DNA of 64,000 nt from Skermanella rosea (GTDB lineage Bacteria; Pseudomonadota; Alphaproteobacteria; Azospirillales; Azospirillaceae), in contig NZ_CP086111.1 in NCBI RefSeq assembly GCF_016806835.2, forward strand, positions 1,285,001-1,349,000, read 5' to 3'. The number at the start of each line of letters is the position of its first letter. The first letter of the stretch is position 1. Position numbers and translations under genes: made by a program. The notes under the pieces were generated by a model. The model searched no databases. It was not told the DNA's origin and worked only from the letters and a program-made list of their open reading frames with translations. Below are positions 1 to 10,835 of the stretch, in pieces.

Positions 1-2
1 TG

Positions 3-326
3 CATCGCCGCCTGCCGAAGCGCGGCTTCACCAACATCTTCGCCAAGGATTATGCCGTGGCGAACCTGGGCAAGATCCAGCAGGCCATCGAGTCCGGCAA
101 GCTGGACGCCTCGCAGACCATCACCGGGGAAATCCTGGTGGCGGCCGGAGTCGCCCAGAACAGCCGCGACGGGGTCCGCCTGCTGGCCAAGGGCGAGCTG
201 ACGACCAAGGCGAGCTTCAAGGTGGCGGGCGCCTCGGCGTCGGCCATTGCGGCGGTCGAGGCCCTGGGCGGCACCGTGGAAGTCACGGTGCCCAAGAAGG
301 CAGAAGAGGCTCCCGCGGCCGAATAA
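3..326 (+). CDS. rplO: 50S ribosomal protein L15 (C-terminal part)
   Basis: The gene is cut by the window start; only the C-terminal ~107 residues are present, read in the frame that opens at base 3. The sequence begins [13 protein letters not shown], the conserved middle of bacterial L15, and runs through the L15 C-terminal domain to a short Ala/Glu-rich tail. L15 is a late-assembling protein of the large subunit. Its position directly before secY is the standard spc operon order. An apparent GTG at 57 is an internal codon, not a start. Confidence 0.95.
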   Translation, partial: HRRLPKRGFTNIFAKDYAVANLGKIQQAIESGKLDASQTITGEILVAAGVAQNSRDGVRLLAKGELTTKASFKVAGASASAIAAVEALGGTVEVTVPKKAEEAPAAE

Positions 327-416
327 AGGTCCGCGATCGACTGGCCGGCGTCTCTTCGGAGGCGCCGGCCATGCCTGTTACGACATACTTCGCACGTGAG
401 CGTCGAGGAATAGAAT

Positions 417-1760
417 ATGGCATCAGCGGCCGAACAGCTCGCCGCCAATATCAACTTTGGCGCCTTTGCGAAGGCTACCGAGCTGAAGAAGCGGATCTGG
501 TTCACCCTCGGGGCCCTGATCATCTACCGGCTCGGCACCTATATCCCGCTACCGGGAATCGATCCGAACATCCTGGCCGACATCTTCCGCCAGAACTCCG
601 GCGGCATCCTGGACATGTTCAACATGTTCTCGGGCGGCGCCCTGTCGCGTATGACCATCTTCGCCCTCAACATCATGCCGTACATCTCGGCATCGATCAT
701 CATCCAGCTCATGACGGCGGTGTCCCCGACGCTCGAGCAGATGAAGAAGGAGGGGGAGAGCGGCCGCAAGAAGCTCAACCAGTACACCCGTTACCTGACG
801 GTCCTGCTGGCCACGGTACAGGCGTACGGCATGGCGGTGGGCCTACAGGGCATGACCGGCTCGGCCGGCGCCGCCGTGCAGAACCCCGGCGTCTTCTTCC
901 TGGCCACCACCGTCATCACCCTGGTCGGCGGCACCATCTTCCTGATGTGGCTGGGCGAGCAGATCACGGCGCGGGGCGTCGGCAACGGCATCTCGCTGAT
1001 CATCTTCGCCGGCATCGTCGCCGAACTGCCGCGGGCCCTGGCGGGCACTCTGGAACTGGGGCGCACCGGCGCGCTGTCGACCTTCTTCATCATCTTCCTG
1101 CTGCTGATGGCGGTGGGCGTGATCTTCTTCATCGTGTTCATGGAGCGCGCCCAGCGCCGGATCATCGTCCAGTATCCGAAGCGCCAGGTCGGCAACCGGA
1201 TGTTCGGCGGCGAGAGCTCGCACCTGCCGCTGAAGCTCAACACGTCGGGCGTGATCCCGCCGATCTTCGCAAGCTCGCTGCTGCTGCTGCCGTTGACGGT
1301 GGCGGGCTTCTCGGGCGGTCAGGGGCCCGAGTGGCTGACCGCGGTCACCACGTATCTCGGCCACGGCCAGCCGCTGTACATCATCCTGTACGTGGCGCTG
1401 ATCGTGTTCTTCTGCTTCTTCTACACGGCGATCGTCTTCAACCCGACGGAGACGGCCGACAATCTGAAGAAGTATGGCGGCTTCATCCCCGGCATCCGCC
1501 CGGGCAAGAACACGGCGGACTATCTGGACTATGTCCTCACCCGCCTGACCGTAGTGGGTGCGGCATATTTGTCCGTCGTCTGCCTATTGCCCGAAATCCT
1601 GATTTCGCAGTATGCCGTCCCGTTCTATTTTGGCGGCACCAGCCTTTTGATCGTGGTCACCGTCACGATGGATACCGTCGCGCAGATCCATTCGCATCTG
1701 CTGGCGCATCAGTACGAAGGCCTGATCAAGAAGGCTAAGCTGCGGGGGAGGAGAGGATGA
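417..1760 (+). CDS. secY: Preprotein translocase subunit SecY
   Basis: This is the channel-forming subunit of the SecYEG translocon in the inner membrane. At 447 residues with about ten hydrophobic segments it has the normal family length. Visible signatures include TYIPLPGID after TM1, the GIGNGIS-like loop RGVGNGISLIIF, and the cytosolic loop PKRQVGNRMFGGESSHLPLK. The C-terminal end overlaps adk by four bases (ATGA), so the two genes are translationally coupled. The start was chosen where the family N-terminus (MASAAEQLAANINF) begins; a longer overlapping ORF in another frame is a shadow. Confidence 0.98.
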   Translation: MASAAEQLAANINFGAFAKATELKKRIWFTLGALIIYRLGTYIPLPGIDPNILADIFRQNSGGILDMFNMFSGGALSRMTIFALNIMPYISASIIIQLMTAVSPTLEQMKKEGESGRKKLNQYTRYLTVLLATVQAYGMAVGLQGMTGSAGAAVQNPGVFFLATTVITLVGGTIFLMWLGEQITARGVGNGISLIIFAGIVAELPRALAGTLELGRTGALSTFFIIFLLLMAVGVIFFIVFMERAQRRIIVQYPKRQVGNRMFGGESSHLPLKLNTSGVIPPIFASSLLLLPLTVAGFSGGQGPEWLTAVTTYLGHGQPLYIILYVALIVFFCFFYTAIVFNPTETADNLKKYGGFIPGIRPGKNTADYLDYVLTRLTVVGAAYLSVVCLLPEILISQYAVPFYFGGTSLLIVVTVTMDTVAQIHSHLLAHQYEGLIKKAKLRGRRG

Positions 1761-2413
1761 ATTTGATACTGCTGGGACCGCCGGGTGCGGGCAAGGGGAC
1801 CCAGGCGAAGCGTCTCGAGGATCGGCACGGACTCGTCCAGCTGTCGACCGGGGACATGCTGCGGGCGGTCGTCGCCAGCGGTGCGCCGCTGGGCCAGCAG
1901 GCCAAGGAGATCATGGCGGCCGGCAAGCTGATGCCGGACGAGCTGATGATCGAGATGATCGCCGACCGTATCTCCCAGCCGGACTGCGCCGCCGGCTTCA
2001 TCCTCGACGGCTTCCCGCGTACGGTCCCCCAGGCCGAGGCCCTGGACCGCATGCTGGAGGAGAAGGGGCTGAAGCTCGACCATGTGATCGAGATGAAGGT
2101 GGACGACGCCGCGCTGGTGGAACGGATCACCGGCCGCTACACCTGCTCCAAGTGCGGGCGGGGCTATCACGACACTTTCCAGAAGCCTGCCGTCGAGGGC
2201 GTCTGCGACGCCTGCGGCTCGACCGAGTTCACCCGGCGGGCCGACGACAACGCGGAGACGGTGACCACCCGTCTCGGTGCCTACCATAAGCAGACCGCGC
2301 CGATCCTGCCCTACTATCAGGCGCGGGGGGTTCTGGAGACGGTGGACGGCATGGCCGACATCGACGAGGTGACCGGGCAGATCGAGGCGTTGCTGAAAGA
2401 CAAGGCGGCCTGA
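1757..2413 (+). CDS. adk: Adenylate kinase, zinc-type LID
   Basis: Adenylate kinase interconverts AMP + ATP and 2 ADP in the cytosol. The P-loop GPPGAGKGTQ is at residues 7-16 and the AMP-binding DGFPRT motif near residue 84. The LID is the long form with four cysteines (Cys130, 133, 150 and 153 in CSKC...CDAC), which in this family binds structural zinc. Length 218 aa is typical. It starts inside the secY stop region, and a 212-bp gap with a promoter-like site follows before rpsM. Confidence 0.98.
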   Translation: MNLILLGPPGAGKGTQAKRLEDRHGLVQLSTGDMLRAVVASGAPLGQQAKEIMAAGKLMPDELMIEMIADRISQPDCAAGFILDGFPRTVPQAEALDRMLEEKGLKLDHVIEMKVDDAALVERITGRYTCSKCGRGYHDTFQKPAVEGVCDACGSTEFTRRADDNAETVTTRLGAYHKQTAPILPYYQARGVLETVDGMADIDEVTGQIEALLKDKAA

Positions 2414-2470
2414 AAAGGCAGCCTGAAGACTTCCGCAAACCCTCGGTTACGGTTGCAAGACAGACACGGG

Positions 2471-2498
2471 TTGACTCAAGGAGCGCGGCGGGTATACT
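2471..2498 (+). promoter_or_regulatory. Sigma-70-like promoter for rpsM-rpsK-rpoA-rplQ
   Basis: TTGACT (2471-2476) and TATACT (2493-2498) are separated by 16 bases, close to the housekeeping consensus. The start codon of rpsM lies about 130 bases downstream, so a leader of roughly 120 bases is predicted. The same bases carry a perfect 12-bp inverted repeat (arms 2477-2488 and 2499-2510) whose loop contains the -10 element. The position and match are seen directly; promoter activity is inferred. Confidence 0.6.
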
Positions 2499-2510
2499 CC
2501 GCGCTCCTTG
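2477..2510 (+). repeat. 12-bp perfect inverted repeat around the -10 element
   Basis: Arms CAAGGAGCGCGG and CCGCGCTCCTTG are exact reverse complements separated by ten bases that hold TATACT. As RNA it would be a strong stem, but no T-tract follows, so a classical terminator for adk is less likely than an operator or a cruciform-prone promoter element. Confidence 0.6.
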
Positions 2511-2625
2511 GTTCCTGAGGGAGCCGAGACCTGAATACTCGTCCTGATTCGGCGCGGCTGGTCAGGACCGTGACCGAGACGGACGGCCCCTTACGGGCCA
2601 CAGATCAAATGTTAAGGAGACGAGC

Positions 2626-2994
2626 GTGGCGCGTATTGCTGGCGTCAATATCCCGGCGCAGAAGCGCGTGGAGATCGGCCTGACCTATATCCATGGTATC
2701 GGACCTTCCAAAGCCAAGGAAATCTGCGGCAAGGTCGCCATCCCCGCCGAGCGTCGGGTCAACGAACTGACCGACGACGAGATCCTGAAGATCCGCGAAG
2801 TGATCGACAGCGACTACCGCGTCGAGGGCGACCTGCGCCGTCAGGTGGCGATGAACATCAAGCGCCTGATGGACCTGGGCAGCTACCGGGGTCTGCGGCA
2901 CCGCAAGGGCCTGCCGGTCCGCGGGCAGCGCACGCATACCAATGCGCGCACCCGCAAGGGTCCGGCCAAGCCGATCGCCGGCAAGAAGAAGTAA
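2626..2994 (+). CDS. rpsM: 30S ribosomal protein S13
   Basis: S13 sits in the head of the small subunit and contacts the P-site tRNA and L5. The 122-residue product begins ARIAGVNIP and ends with the basic [15 protein letters not shown] tail typical of S13. The start is GTG, preceded by a strong AAGGAGA ribosome binding site at 2614-2620. It is the first gene of the alpha-operon segment and is followed 21 bases later by rpsK. Confidence 0.98.
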   Translation: MARIAGVNIPAQKRVEIGLTYIHGIGPSKAKEICGKVAIPAERRVNELTDDEILKIREVIDSDYRVEGDLRRQVAMNIKRLMDLGSYRGLRHRKGLPVRGQRTHTNARTRKGPAKPIAGKKK

Positions 2995-3015
2995 GAGATA
3001 GGACGGACAGGACCC

Positions 3016-3414
3016 ATGGCCAAGCCTTCTGCCGCTTCCGCGCGCCTTCGTCGTCGCGAGCGCAAGAACATCACTTCGGGCGTCGCGCACGTCAACGCCT
3101 CGTTCAACAACACCATGATCACCATCACCGACGCGCAGGGCAACACCATCGCCTGGTCGTCGTCGGGTGCCCAGGGCTTCAAGGGATCGCGGAAGTCGAC
3201 CCCGTACGCGGCACAGATCGCCGCCGAGGATGCCGGCCGCAAGGCCCAGGAGCACGGCATGAAGACCCTCGAGGTCGAGGTCAAGGGTCCTGGTTCGGGG
3301 CGTGAGTCGGCCCTGCGCGCGCTTCAGTCGGTGGGCTTCGCGATCACCTCGATCCGCGACGTCACGCCGATCCCGCACAACGGCGTTCGTCCGCCGAAGA
3401 AGCGCCGCGTCTGA
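3016..3414 (+). CDS. rpsK: 30S ribosomal protein S11
   Basis: S11 forms the platform of the 30S subunit near the mRNA exit. The product is 132 aa; the conserved core [16 protein letters not shown] and the C-terminal [16 protein letters not shown] are clear. It follows rpsM closely. A 237-bp gap separates it from rpoA, unusually long for this operon. Confidence 0.98.
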   Translation: MAKPSAASARLRRRERKNITSGVAHVNASFNNTMITITDAQGNTIAWSSSGAQGFKGSRKSTPYAAQIAAEDAGRKAQEHGMKTLEVEVKGPGSGRESALRALQSVGFAITSIRDVTPIPHNGVRPPKKRRV

Positions 3415-3507
3415 TTTATCGGACGGCTCTCTGCCGGAGCGACCTTCCTCGAAGGCCTCCGGGAGGCGTTTTCTACCGCGCCTCCAGTTGCCCGCCGTTC
3501 CGGGAAA

Positions 3508-3594
3508 ACCGGTCATAGAGCCATCATGACCGGTCAAGCATGGGGATGGCGGCCGAGATTGCCGAAACCCTTCCTGTTCAGGGAGGGTGTCGGC
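3508..3594 (+). promoter_or_regulatory. Two hairpins in the rpsK-rpoA gap
   Basis: The 237-bp gap carries a perfect 9-bp inverted repeat (ACCGGTCAT at 3508-3516, ATGACCGGT at 3526-3534) and, further down, an imperfect hairpin from 3561 to 3594 (GCCGA...ACCCTTCCTG against CAGGGAGGGT...TCGGC) followed by ATTTCT. They could be an attenuator, a processing site or a regulator-binding leader for rpoA. No homologous RNA family is recognised. Confidence 0.35.
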
Positions 3595-3651
3595 ATTTCT
3601 GCGTTGGCACACTGGAATTGGCGCGTCAACCCGATGGCATGAGGTCAAGAC

Positions 3652-4668
3652 GTGATCCAGAAGAATTGGCAGGAGCTGATCAAGCCGAACAAGCTCGACA
3701 TCCAGCCGGGCGACGATCCGCAGCGGGTCGCGACCGTGGTCGCCGAGCCGCTCGAGCGGGGCTTCGGTCTCACGCTCGGCAACGCGCTCCGTCGCGTCCT
3801 GCTGTCCTCCCTCCAGGGTGCCGCCGTCACCTCGATCCAGATCGAGGGCGTGCTGCATGAATTCTCGTCGATCCCCGGCGTGCGCGAAGATGTGACGGAC
3901 ATCGTCCTGAACATCAAGACCATGGGCCTGCGCCTGCACGGCGACGGACCCAAGCGGATGCGCCTGCGCGCCGACGGCCCCGGCGAAGTGACCGCCGGCA
4001 TGATCGAGACCGGTCCCGACATAGAGGTGATGGATCCCGACCTGGTGATCTGCACCCTCGACAACGGCGCCCGGCTGGTGATGGAGCTGACGGTCGAGAG
4101 CGGCAAGGGCTATGTCCCGGCCAGCCAGAACCGTCCGGAAGACGCGCCGATCGGCCTGATCCCGGTGGACGCGCTGTTCGCGCCGATCCGCAAGGTATCG
4201 TACAAGGTCGACAACACCCGCGTCGGCCAGGTCACCGACTACGACCGCCTGTCGATGCAGGTCGAGACCAACGGCGCGGTGTCCCCGGAAGACGCGGTGG
4301 CTCTCGCCGCCCGCATCCTCCAGGACCAGCTCCAGCTCTTCATCAACTTCGAGGAGCCGACCCACGCGGTCGCCGAGGAGCGCGGCGAGGAGCCGCCGTT
4401 CAACAAGAACCTGCTGCGCAAGGTGGACGAGCTGGAACTGTCGGTCCGTTCGGCCAACTGCCTGAAGAACGACAACATCGTCTATATCGGCGACCTGGTG
4501 CAGAAGACGGAGGCGGAAATGCTCCGCACGCCGAACTTCGGCCGCAAGTCGCTGAACGAGATCAAGGAAGTCCTGTCCCAGATGGGTCTGCACCTGGGCA
4601 TGGAAATCCCGAACTGGCCGCCCGAGAACATCGAAGAGCTGGCCAAGCGTCTCGAAGAGCCGTACTAA
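3652..4668 (+). CDS. rpoA: DNA-directed RNA polymerase subunit alpha
   Basis: The alpha subunit nucleates core RNA polymerase and contacts activators and UP elements. The product is 338 aa from a GTG start ([15 protein letters not shown]), the usual alphaproteobacterial N-terminus. The dimerisation domain contains [19 protein letters not shown], and the C-terminal DNA-binding domain contains [14 protein letters not shown]. It lies between rpsK and rplQ as in most bacteria. Confidence 0.98.
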   Translation: MIQKNWQELIKPNKLDIQPGDDPQRVATVVAEPLERGFGLTLGNALRRVLLSSLQGAAVTSIQIEGVLHEFSSIPGVREDVTDIVLNIKTMGLRLHGDGPKRMRLRADGPGEVTAGMIETGPDIEVMDPDLVICTLDNGARLVMELTVESGKGYVPASQNRPEDAPIGLIPVDALFAPIRKVSYKVDNTRVGQVTDYDRLSMQVETNGAVSPEDAVALAARILQDQLQLFINFEEPTHAVAEERGEEPPFNKNLLRKVDELELSVRSANCLKNDNIVYIGDLVQKTEAEMLRTPNFGRKSLNEIKEVLSQMGLHLGMEIPNWPPENIEELAKRLEEPY

Positions 4669-4783
4669 GCACCCGACACCATCTCCGTCCGCCGTACCGG
4701 TACCCGCCCTCCAGCGGGCCGGGCGGCGGACTTCACCATCGGTCCCGTGAGCGGGGCCAAGCCAGAGGAAGGAGCACGCAACC

Positions 4784-5206
4784 ATGCGTCACGGTATGAG
4801 CGGCCGGAAATTCAATCGCACGTCCAGCCACCGCAAGGCGATGTTCAGCAACATGGCCGCCGCGCTGATCAAGCACGAGCAGATCAAGACCACCCTTCCG
4901 AAGGCGAAGGACCTGCGTCCGATCGTCGAGAAGCTGATCACGCTCGGCAAGAAGGGCGGCCTGCACAACCGCCGCCTGGCCTACGCCCAGCTGCGCGACG
5001 ACACCGTGGTCGCCAAGCTGTTCGGCCCGATCGCCGAGCGCTACACCGACCGGCCCGGCGGCTATACCCGCGTGCTGAAGGCCGGCTTCCGGTACGGCGA
5101 CGCCGCCCCGCTGGCGTTCATCGAGCTGGTCGACCGCGACGTCGCGGCCAAGGGCCAGGACAGCGGCCCGGTCATGGTCGACGACGAGGAAGAGAGCCAG
5201 GGTTGA
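4784..5206 (+). CDS. rplQ: 50S ribosomal protein L17
   Basis: This is a large-subunit protein near the exit tunnel. The start [20 protein letters not shown] is the family N-terminus and is preceded by GGAAGGAG-like sequence. At 140 aa the core is normal, with a short acidic C-terminal extension (DDEEESQG) common in alphaproteobacteria. It is the last gene of the operon; a strong terminator lies 28 bases after the stop. Confidence 0.97.
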   Translation: MRHGMSGRKFNRTSSHRKAMFSNMAAALIKHEQIKTTLPKAKDLRPIVEKLITLGKKGGLHNRRLAYAQLRDDTVVAKLFGPIAERYTDRPGGYTRVLKAGFRYGDAAPLAFIELVDRDVAAKGQDSGPVMVDDEEESQG

Positions 5207-5233
5207 TCTGACCGACCCTGCGTTCATGGAAAC

Positions 5234-5264
5234 AAAAGGCAGCCTCCGGGCTGCCTTTTGCGTT
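5234..5264 (+). terminator. Intrinsic terminator after rplQ
   Basis: A perfect 11-bp stem AAAAGGCAGCC / GGCTGCCTTTT (5234-5244 and 5249-5259) with a TCCG loop ends in a T run and GCGTTT. This is a classical rho-independent terminator closing the ribosomal/rpoA operon. Confidence 0.9.
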
Positions 5265-5296
5265 TAGAAAGGCATCGAACCTTTCCGGAGGCGGTC

Positions 5297-5635
5297 ATGG
5301 TCTTGCAATCCAGAGATTTCTTCAGGGCGGTTACGCTGATCGGCTGCATGCTCTTGGCTGCCTGCAGCGGGCCGGATCGCCCGATACGCGGGGACTCCGC
5401 CGTCCCATCCCAGGGCGGCGAGTCTCCCGCGCGTGCCCCGGCGGACGATCTCCGGCCCAACGCGACCCGGGACGACCGCTACTCCTGCCGGCGCGCCTGC
5501 GACCGGGACTATTCGGTCTGCATGGATGCCGGGGCCGCGCGGCGCGGTGGTGTACTGGGCAATTCCGGCTATGCGAGCGCCACGTGCGAGCGCCAGCTCA
5601 ACATGTGCATGGTACGCTGCAACTCCATCCAGTGA
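5297..5635 (+). CDS. Small cysteine-containing lipoprotein, unknown function
   Basis: The product is 112 aa. The ATG at 5297 is preceded by CCGGAGG at a good distance, so it was preferred to an in-frame ATG at 5258. An N-terminal hydrophobic segment ends in the lipobox LLAAC, predicting a lipidated, periplasm-facing protein. The mature part contains six further cysteines (CRRACDRD, CMD, CERQLNMCMVRC), suggesting disulfide bonds. No family is recognised. It precedes the Deg protease gene by a short gap. Confidence 0.75.
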   Translation: MVLQSRDFFRAVTLIGCMLLAACSGPDRPIRGDSAVPSQGGESPARAPADDLRPNATRDDRYSCRRACDRDYSVCMDAGAARRGGVLGNSGYASATCERQLNMCMVRCNSIQ

Positions 5636-5672
5636 CGCTTCGGCCAGCCGCTGCGGGCCTCTTCTCCTTTCG

Positions 5673-7114
<1,442 letters not shown>

Positions 7115-7118
<4 letters not shown>

Positions 7119-8416
7119 CGCTGTTCTCGGCATCGGCGCCGCGGCCCCTGGCCGACCGTCTGCGGCCCAGGACACTGGGGGAGGTGGTCGGGCAGGACCA
7201 TCTGCTGAAGCCCGCCGGCCCGATCGGACGCATGGTGACGAGCCATCGCCTCGCCTCCATGATCCTGTGGGGACCGCCCGGCTGCGGCAAGACGACGATC
7301 GCGCGGCTGCTGGCCGACCAGACCGAATTCCATTTCGAGCCTCTGTCCGCCGTCTTCTCCGGCGTCGCGGACCTGCGCAAGGTGTTCGACGCGGCCAAGC
7401 AGCGGCGGGTCGCCGGGCGCGGGACCCTGCTGTTCATCGATGAGATTCACCGATTCAACCGGAGCCAGCAGGACGGTTTCCTGCCCTATGTGGAGGACGG
7501 CACGGTCACGCTGGTCGGCGCCACCACCGAGAACCCGTCGTTCGAGCTGAACGCCGCGCTGCTGTCGCGCGCCCAGGTCTTCGTGCTCAACCGGCTCGAC
7601 GACGCCGCGCTGGAACTGCTGCTGACCCGCGCCGAGGCCGAGACCGGCAAGACCCTGCCGCTCGACGCGGACGCGCGGCAGGCGATCAAGGCGATGGCGG
7701 ACGGCGACGGCCGCTTCCTGCTCAACCTGTGCGAGGAGCTGTTCGCCCTGGCGCCCGACAGCCCGCTCGACACGACCGCGCTGGCCGGCACGATCCAGCG
7801 GCGGGCGCCCCTGTACGACAAGTCTCAGGAAGGCCACTACAACCTGATCAGCGCGCTGCACAAGTCGGTGCGCGGGTCGGACACGGACGCGGCGCTCTAC
7901 TGGCTGGCGCGGATGCTGGCCGGCGGCGAGGACCCGCGCTTCATTGCCCGGCGGCTGGTGCGGATGGCGGTCGAGGATGTCGGACTGGCCGACCCCCAGG
8001 CTCTTCCCCAGGCGCTGGCCGCGTGGGAGACCTACGAGCGGCTGGGCAGTCCCGAGGGCGAACTGGCCCTGACCCAGTGCGTGATCTACATGGCGACCGC
8101 GCCCAAGTCCAATGCCGCCTATACCGCCTCCAAGGCGGCGATGCGCTCGGCGCGGGAGACCGGCTCGCTGATGCCGCCGATGCACATCCTCAATGCCCCG
8201 ACCAAGCTGATGAAGGGGCTGGGCTACGGCAAGGGCTACGCGTACGACCACGACACGCCGGAAGGTTTCAGCGGCCAGAACTATTTTCCCGACGGCATGC
8301 CCAGGCAGCAGTTCTACCGCCCGCCCGAGCGGGGCTTCGAGCGGGAGATCCGCAAGCGCCTGGATTATTGGAGCAAGCTGCGGGCCCAGAAATCCGCCGA
8401 TCCGGATCCCGAATGA
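7115..8416 (+). CDS. rarA: Replication-associated recombination protein A (AAA+ ATPase)
   Basis: RarA/MgsA is a clamp-loader-like AAA+ ATPase acting at stalled replication forks. The product is 433 aa. Walker A is GPPGCGKTTIARLL and Walker B LLFIDEIHRFNRSQQD, followed by sensor motif GATTENPSFE. The C-terminal tetramerisation region contains the family signature NAAYTASKAA and ends with HLPDGMPRQQFY-like sequence. The ATG overlaps the protease stop (ATGA) and its own stop overlaps the next gene, indicating a translationally coupled set. Confidence 0.96.
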
Positions 8417-9339
8417 CCGGAACCTTCGACGGCTTCGTCGGCATCGACTGGTCCGGCGCCGCCGGCAAGCGCTACCAGGGCATCGCCGTGGCCGAGTGTG
8501 CCGCCGGCACCGCGGCCCCGCTCCTGGTCGATCCTCCCGGCGGCGGGCGCGCCTGGACGCGCACCCAGGTGCTGGACTGGCTGGACGCCCGGATCGGGAG
8601 GATCGGCCGGGACGGGGGCGGGCGGCTGCTGATCGGGATCGACTGCGCCTTCTCGCTGCCGTTCGACACCGCGGCGGGATATTTCCCGGACGGGAACGGC
8701 GACGTCTTCGCCCTGTGGGACCTGGTGGAGCGGGCCTGCCACGCCGATCCCGACCTGTTCGGCGGGGCCTTCCCGCGCGACCCGGCCTATGCCGCCGGCT
8801 ACTGGACCGCGGGGCCGCGCGCCGAGGGGTTCGCGCCGGGGCGGCGGGCGACGGAGGATGCTTGCCGGGCCGACGGCTACGGCTCGCCGGAAAGCCCGTA
8901 CAAGCTGATCGGCGCCAAGCAGGTGGGGAAGGGGGCCCTGGCCGGCATGCGCCTGCTGCGGGCGCTTCGCGCCCGGCGGAGCGACGTCGCGGTGTGGCCC
9001 TTCCAGGAACCCGGAAACGGCGGCACGCTGGTCGAGATCTATCCCAGGCTGTTCCTGATGCGCGCCGGCTGGGGCCTGCGCAAGGTGCGCAGCTGGACCG
9101 ACCTGAACCGATGCCTGGCCCTGCTGGACAGCGATCCGGTCGAGGAGGTCCGACGGGAGCCCAGCGACCACGAGACCGATGCCCTGGTCTCCGCCGCCGG
9201 CCTGCGCTTCCTGTCCGGCCTGCCGGGAGTTTGGAATCCCGCCGCGCTGACCGACCGTGCCCGCCGGCAGGAAGGCTGGATCTTCGGTGTCGGCATGCGC
9301 GGGCCGCCATGCCTTGCTCCAGGCTTCCCGCCCGGCTAG
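8413..9339 (+). CDS. DUF429-like protein (RNase H-like fold), unknown function
   Basis: The product is 308 aa. The start ATG overlaps the rarA stop by four bases. The N-terminus FVGIDWSGAAGKRYQG and the later LIGIDCAFSLPF resemble the acidic beta strands of the RNase H-like fold seen in DUF429 proteins, and SDHETDALVSAAGL near the C-terminus resembles the last acidic helix of that family. Function is not established. The association with rarA is seen here; a role in nucleic acid handling is only inference. Confidence 0.75.
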   Translation: MTGTFDGFVGIDWSGAAGKRYQGIAVAECAAGTAAPLLVDPPGGGRAWTRTQVLDWLDARIGRIGRDGGGRLLIGIDCAFSLPFDTAAGYFPDGNGDVFALWDLVERACHADPDLFGGAFPRDPAYAAGYWTAGPRAEGFAPGRRATEDACRADGYGSPESPYKLIGAKQVGKGALAGMRLLRALRARRSDVAVWPFQEPGNGGTLVEIYPRLFLMRAGWGLRKVRSWTDLNRCLALLDSDPVEEVRREPSDHETDALVSAAGLRFLSGLPGVWNPAALTDRARRQEGWIFGVGMRGPPCLAPGFPPG

Positions 9340-9370
9340 GCTGCGGGCTTCATCGAGGAAGCCCGGCCGC

Positions 9371-9763
9371 ATGACGTTCTCTCCAGCCCTTCTGCTCGCG
9401 GTGGCCGCCGGCGGCGCCGCCGGCTCGGTCGCGCGGTTCGTGGTGATGTCCGCGATCGGCCATTGGCTGGGCACCGCCTTTCCCTATGGCACCCTGGCGG
9501 TCAATGTCGCGGGCTCCTTCGTCATGGGCGCGCTGGTGGAACTGGGCGCGCTGGCCTGGAGCCCGTCGCCGGAACTGAAGGCGCTGCTCACCGTCGGGGT
9601 GCTCGGCGGCTTCACCACCTTCTCCACCTTCTCGCTCGATGCCGCCGTCCTGATGCAGCGGGGCGAATTGGCGGCGTCGGCAACCTATATGGTGGTCTCG
9701 GTACTGTTTTCGGTCGGCGGACTGTTCGCCGGCTTGTTCTTGATCAGGGGCATGGTCGGGTGA
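9371..9763 (+). CDS. crcB: Fluoride channel CrcB/Fluc
   Basis: This is a small dual-topology membrane protein exporting fluoride. It has 130 aa with four hydrophobic segments. The signature GTLAVNVAGSFVMG and the pore region GGFTTFSTFSLD carry the conserved Asn and Phe-box residues. No fluoride riboswitch is visible in the 31 bases before the start. The stop overlaps the GTG start of the next gene (GTGA). Confidence 0.95.
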   Translation: MTFSPALLLAVAAGGAAGSVARFVVMSAIGHWLGTAFPYGTLAVNVAGSFVMGALVELGALAWSPSPELKALLTVGVLGGFTTFSTFSLDAAVLMQRGELAASATYMVVSVLFSVGGLFAGLFLIRGMVG

Positions 9764-10746
9764 GCGAGGTCGAAACACGCACTGTCGCCGACGAGGAATC
9801 GGAGGTCCGGCTGGACCGCTGGTTCAAGCGGCATTTCCCGCAGCTCAGCCACGGCCACCTGGAGAAGCTGTTGCGGACCGGGCAGGTCCGGGTCGACGGC
9901 AAGCGGGCCAAGGCCAATGTCCGGCTGGAGGCGGGGCAGACCGTGCGGATACCGCCGCTCGGCGACCTGCAGGCCGAAACCCCGCCGGGCGCGGCCAAGC
10001 CGAAGGTCAGCCGCAAGGACGCGGCGGAGATCCAGGGGCGCGTGCTCTACCGGGATGCCGACGTGCTGGTGATCGACAAGCCGCCCGGGCTGGCGGTCCA
10101 GGGCGGCACGGCGACCCCGCGCCACCTCGACGCCATGCTGGACGCGCTGCGGTTCGACGCGGACGAGCGGCCCAGGCTGGTCCACCGGCTGGACAAGGAT
10201 ACGTCCGGCGTGCTGGTGCTGGCCCGCAACGCCTTCGCCGCGACGAAGCTGGCGGCGGCCTTCCGCGGCAAGGATGCCCGCAAATACTATTGGGCGGTGA
10301 CGGTCGGCGTGCCCCGGCCGTTCCAGGGCAAGGTGGATGCCCCCCTCGCCAAGGAGCCGACCGGCCGGGGCGAGCGGGTCGCGATCGACGAGGAGGAGGG
10401 CAAGCGCGCCGTCAGCCTCTACCAGGTGATCGAGCACGCCACCAAGAAGGTCGCCTGGGTGGCGCTGTGGCCGCTGACCGGCCGCACCCACCAGCTGCGC
10501 GTCCACATGGAGGCGATCGGCACGCCGATCCTGGGCGACGGCAAATATGGCGGCCCGGACGCCTTCCTGGCCGGCGCCGGGGTTTCCGGCAAGCTGCACC
10601 TCCATGCCCGGCGGCTGATCCTGCCGCATCCCCGCGGCGGCCGGATCGACGTGACGGCGCCGCTGCCGGAGCACATGGTCAGGACCTGGGACTATTTCAG
10701 CTTCGACAAGGAGGACGACGGCGATCCCTTCGCCGCGGTCGACTGA
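9760..10746 (+). CDS. RluA-family 23S rRNA pseudouridine synthase (RluC-like)
   Basis: The product is 328 aa from a GTG start overlapping the crcB stop. An N-terminal S4 RNA-binding domain (LDRWFKRHFPQLSHGHLEKL...) is followed by the catalytic domain with HRLDKDTSGVLVLAR, whose Asp is the nucleophile, and GRTHQLRVHM. The architecture matches RluC/RluD; the target uridines cannot be assigned from sequence alone. Confidence 0.93.
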   Translation: MSEVETRTVADEESEVRLDRWFKRHFPQLSHGHLEKLLRTGQVRVDGKRAKANVRLEAGQTVRIPPLGDLQAETPPGAAKPKVSRKDAAEIQGRVLYRDADVLVIDKPPGLAVQGGTATPRHLDAMLDALRFDADERPRLVHRLDKDTSGVLVLARNAFAATKLAAAFRGKDARKYYWAVTVGVPRPFQGKVDAPLAKEPTGRGERVAIDEEEGKRAVSLYQVIEHATKKVAWVALWPLTGRTHQLRVHMEAIGTPILGDGKYGGPDAFLAGAGVSGKLHLHARRLILPHPRGGRIDVTAPLPEHMVRTWDYFSFDKEDDGDPFAAVD

Positions 10747-10835
10747 GGCCGGGCGGGGTTAGCGCTGGCGGATTTTCGTGCTATTGGGTCGGAAAGATAC
10801 AGGGTCAGAAAAATAAAAGGAAAAGACCGAGGATC

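Noticed and set aside
9340-9370. Fluoride riboswitch before crcB
   Set aside because: The gap is only 31 bases and crcB is coupled to flanking genes; the riboswitch consensus is not seen.
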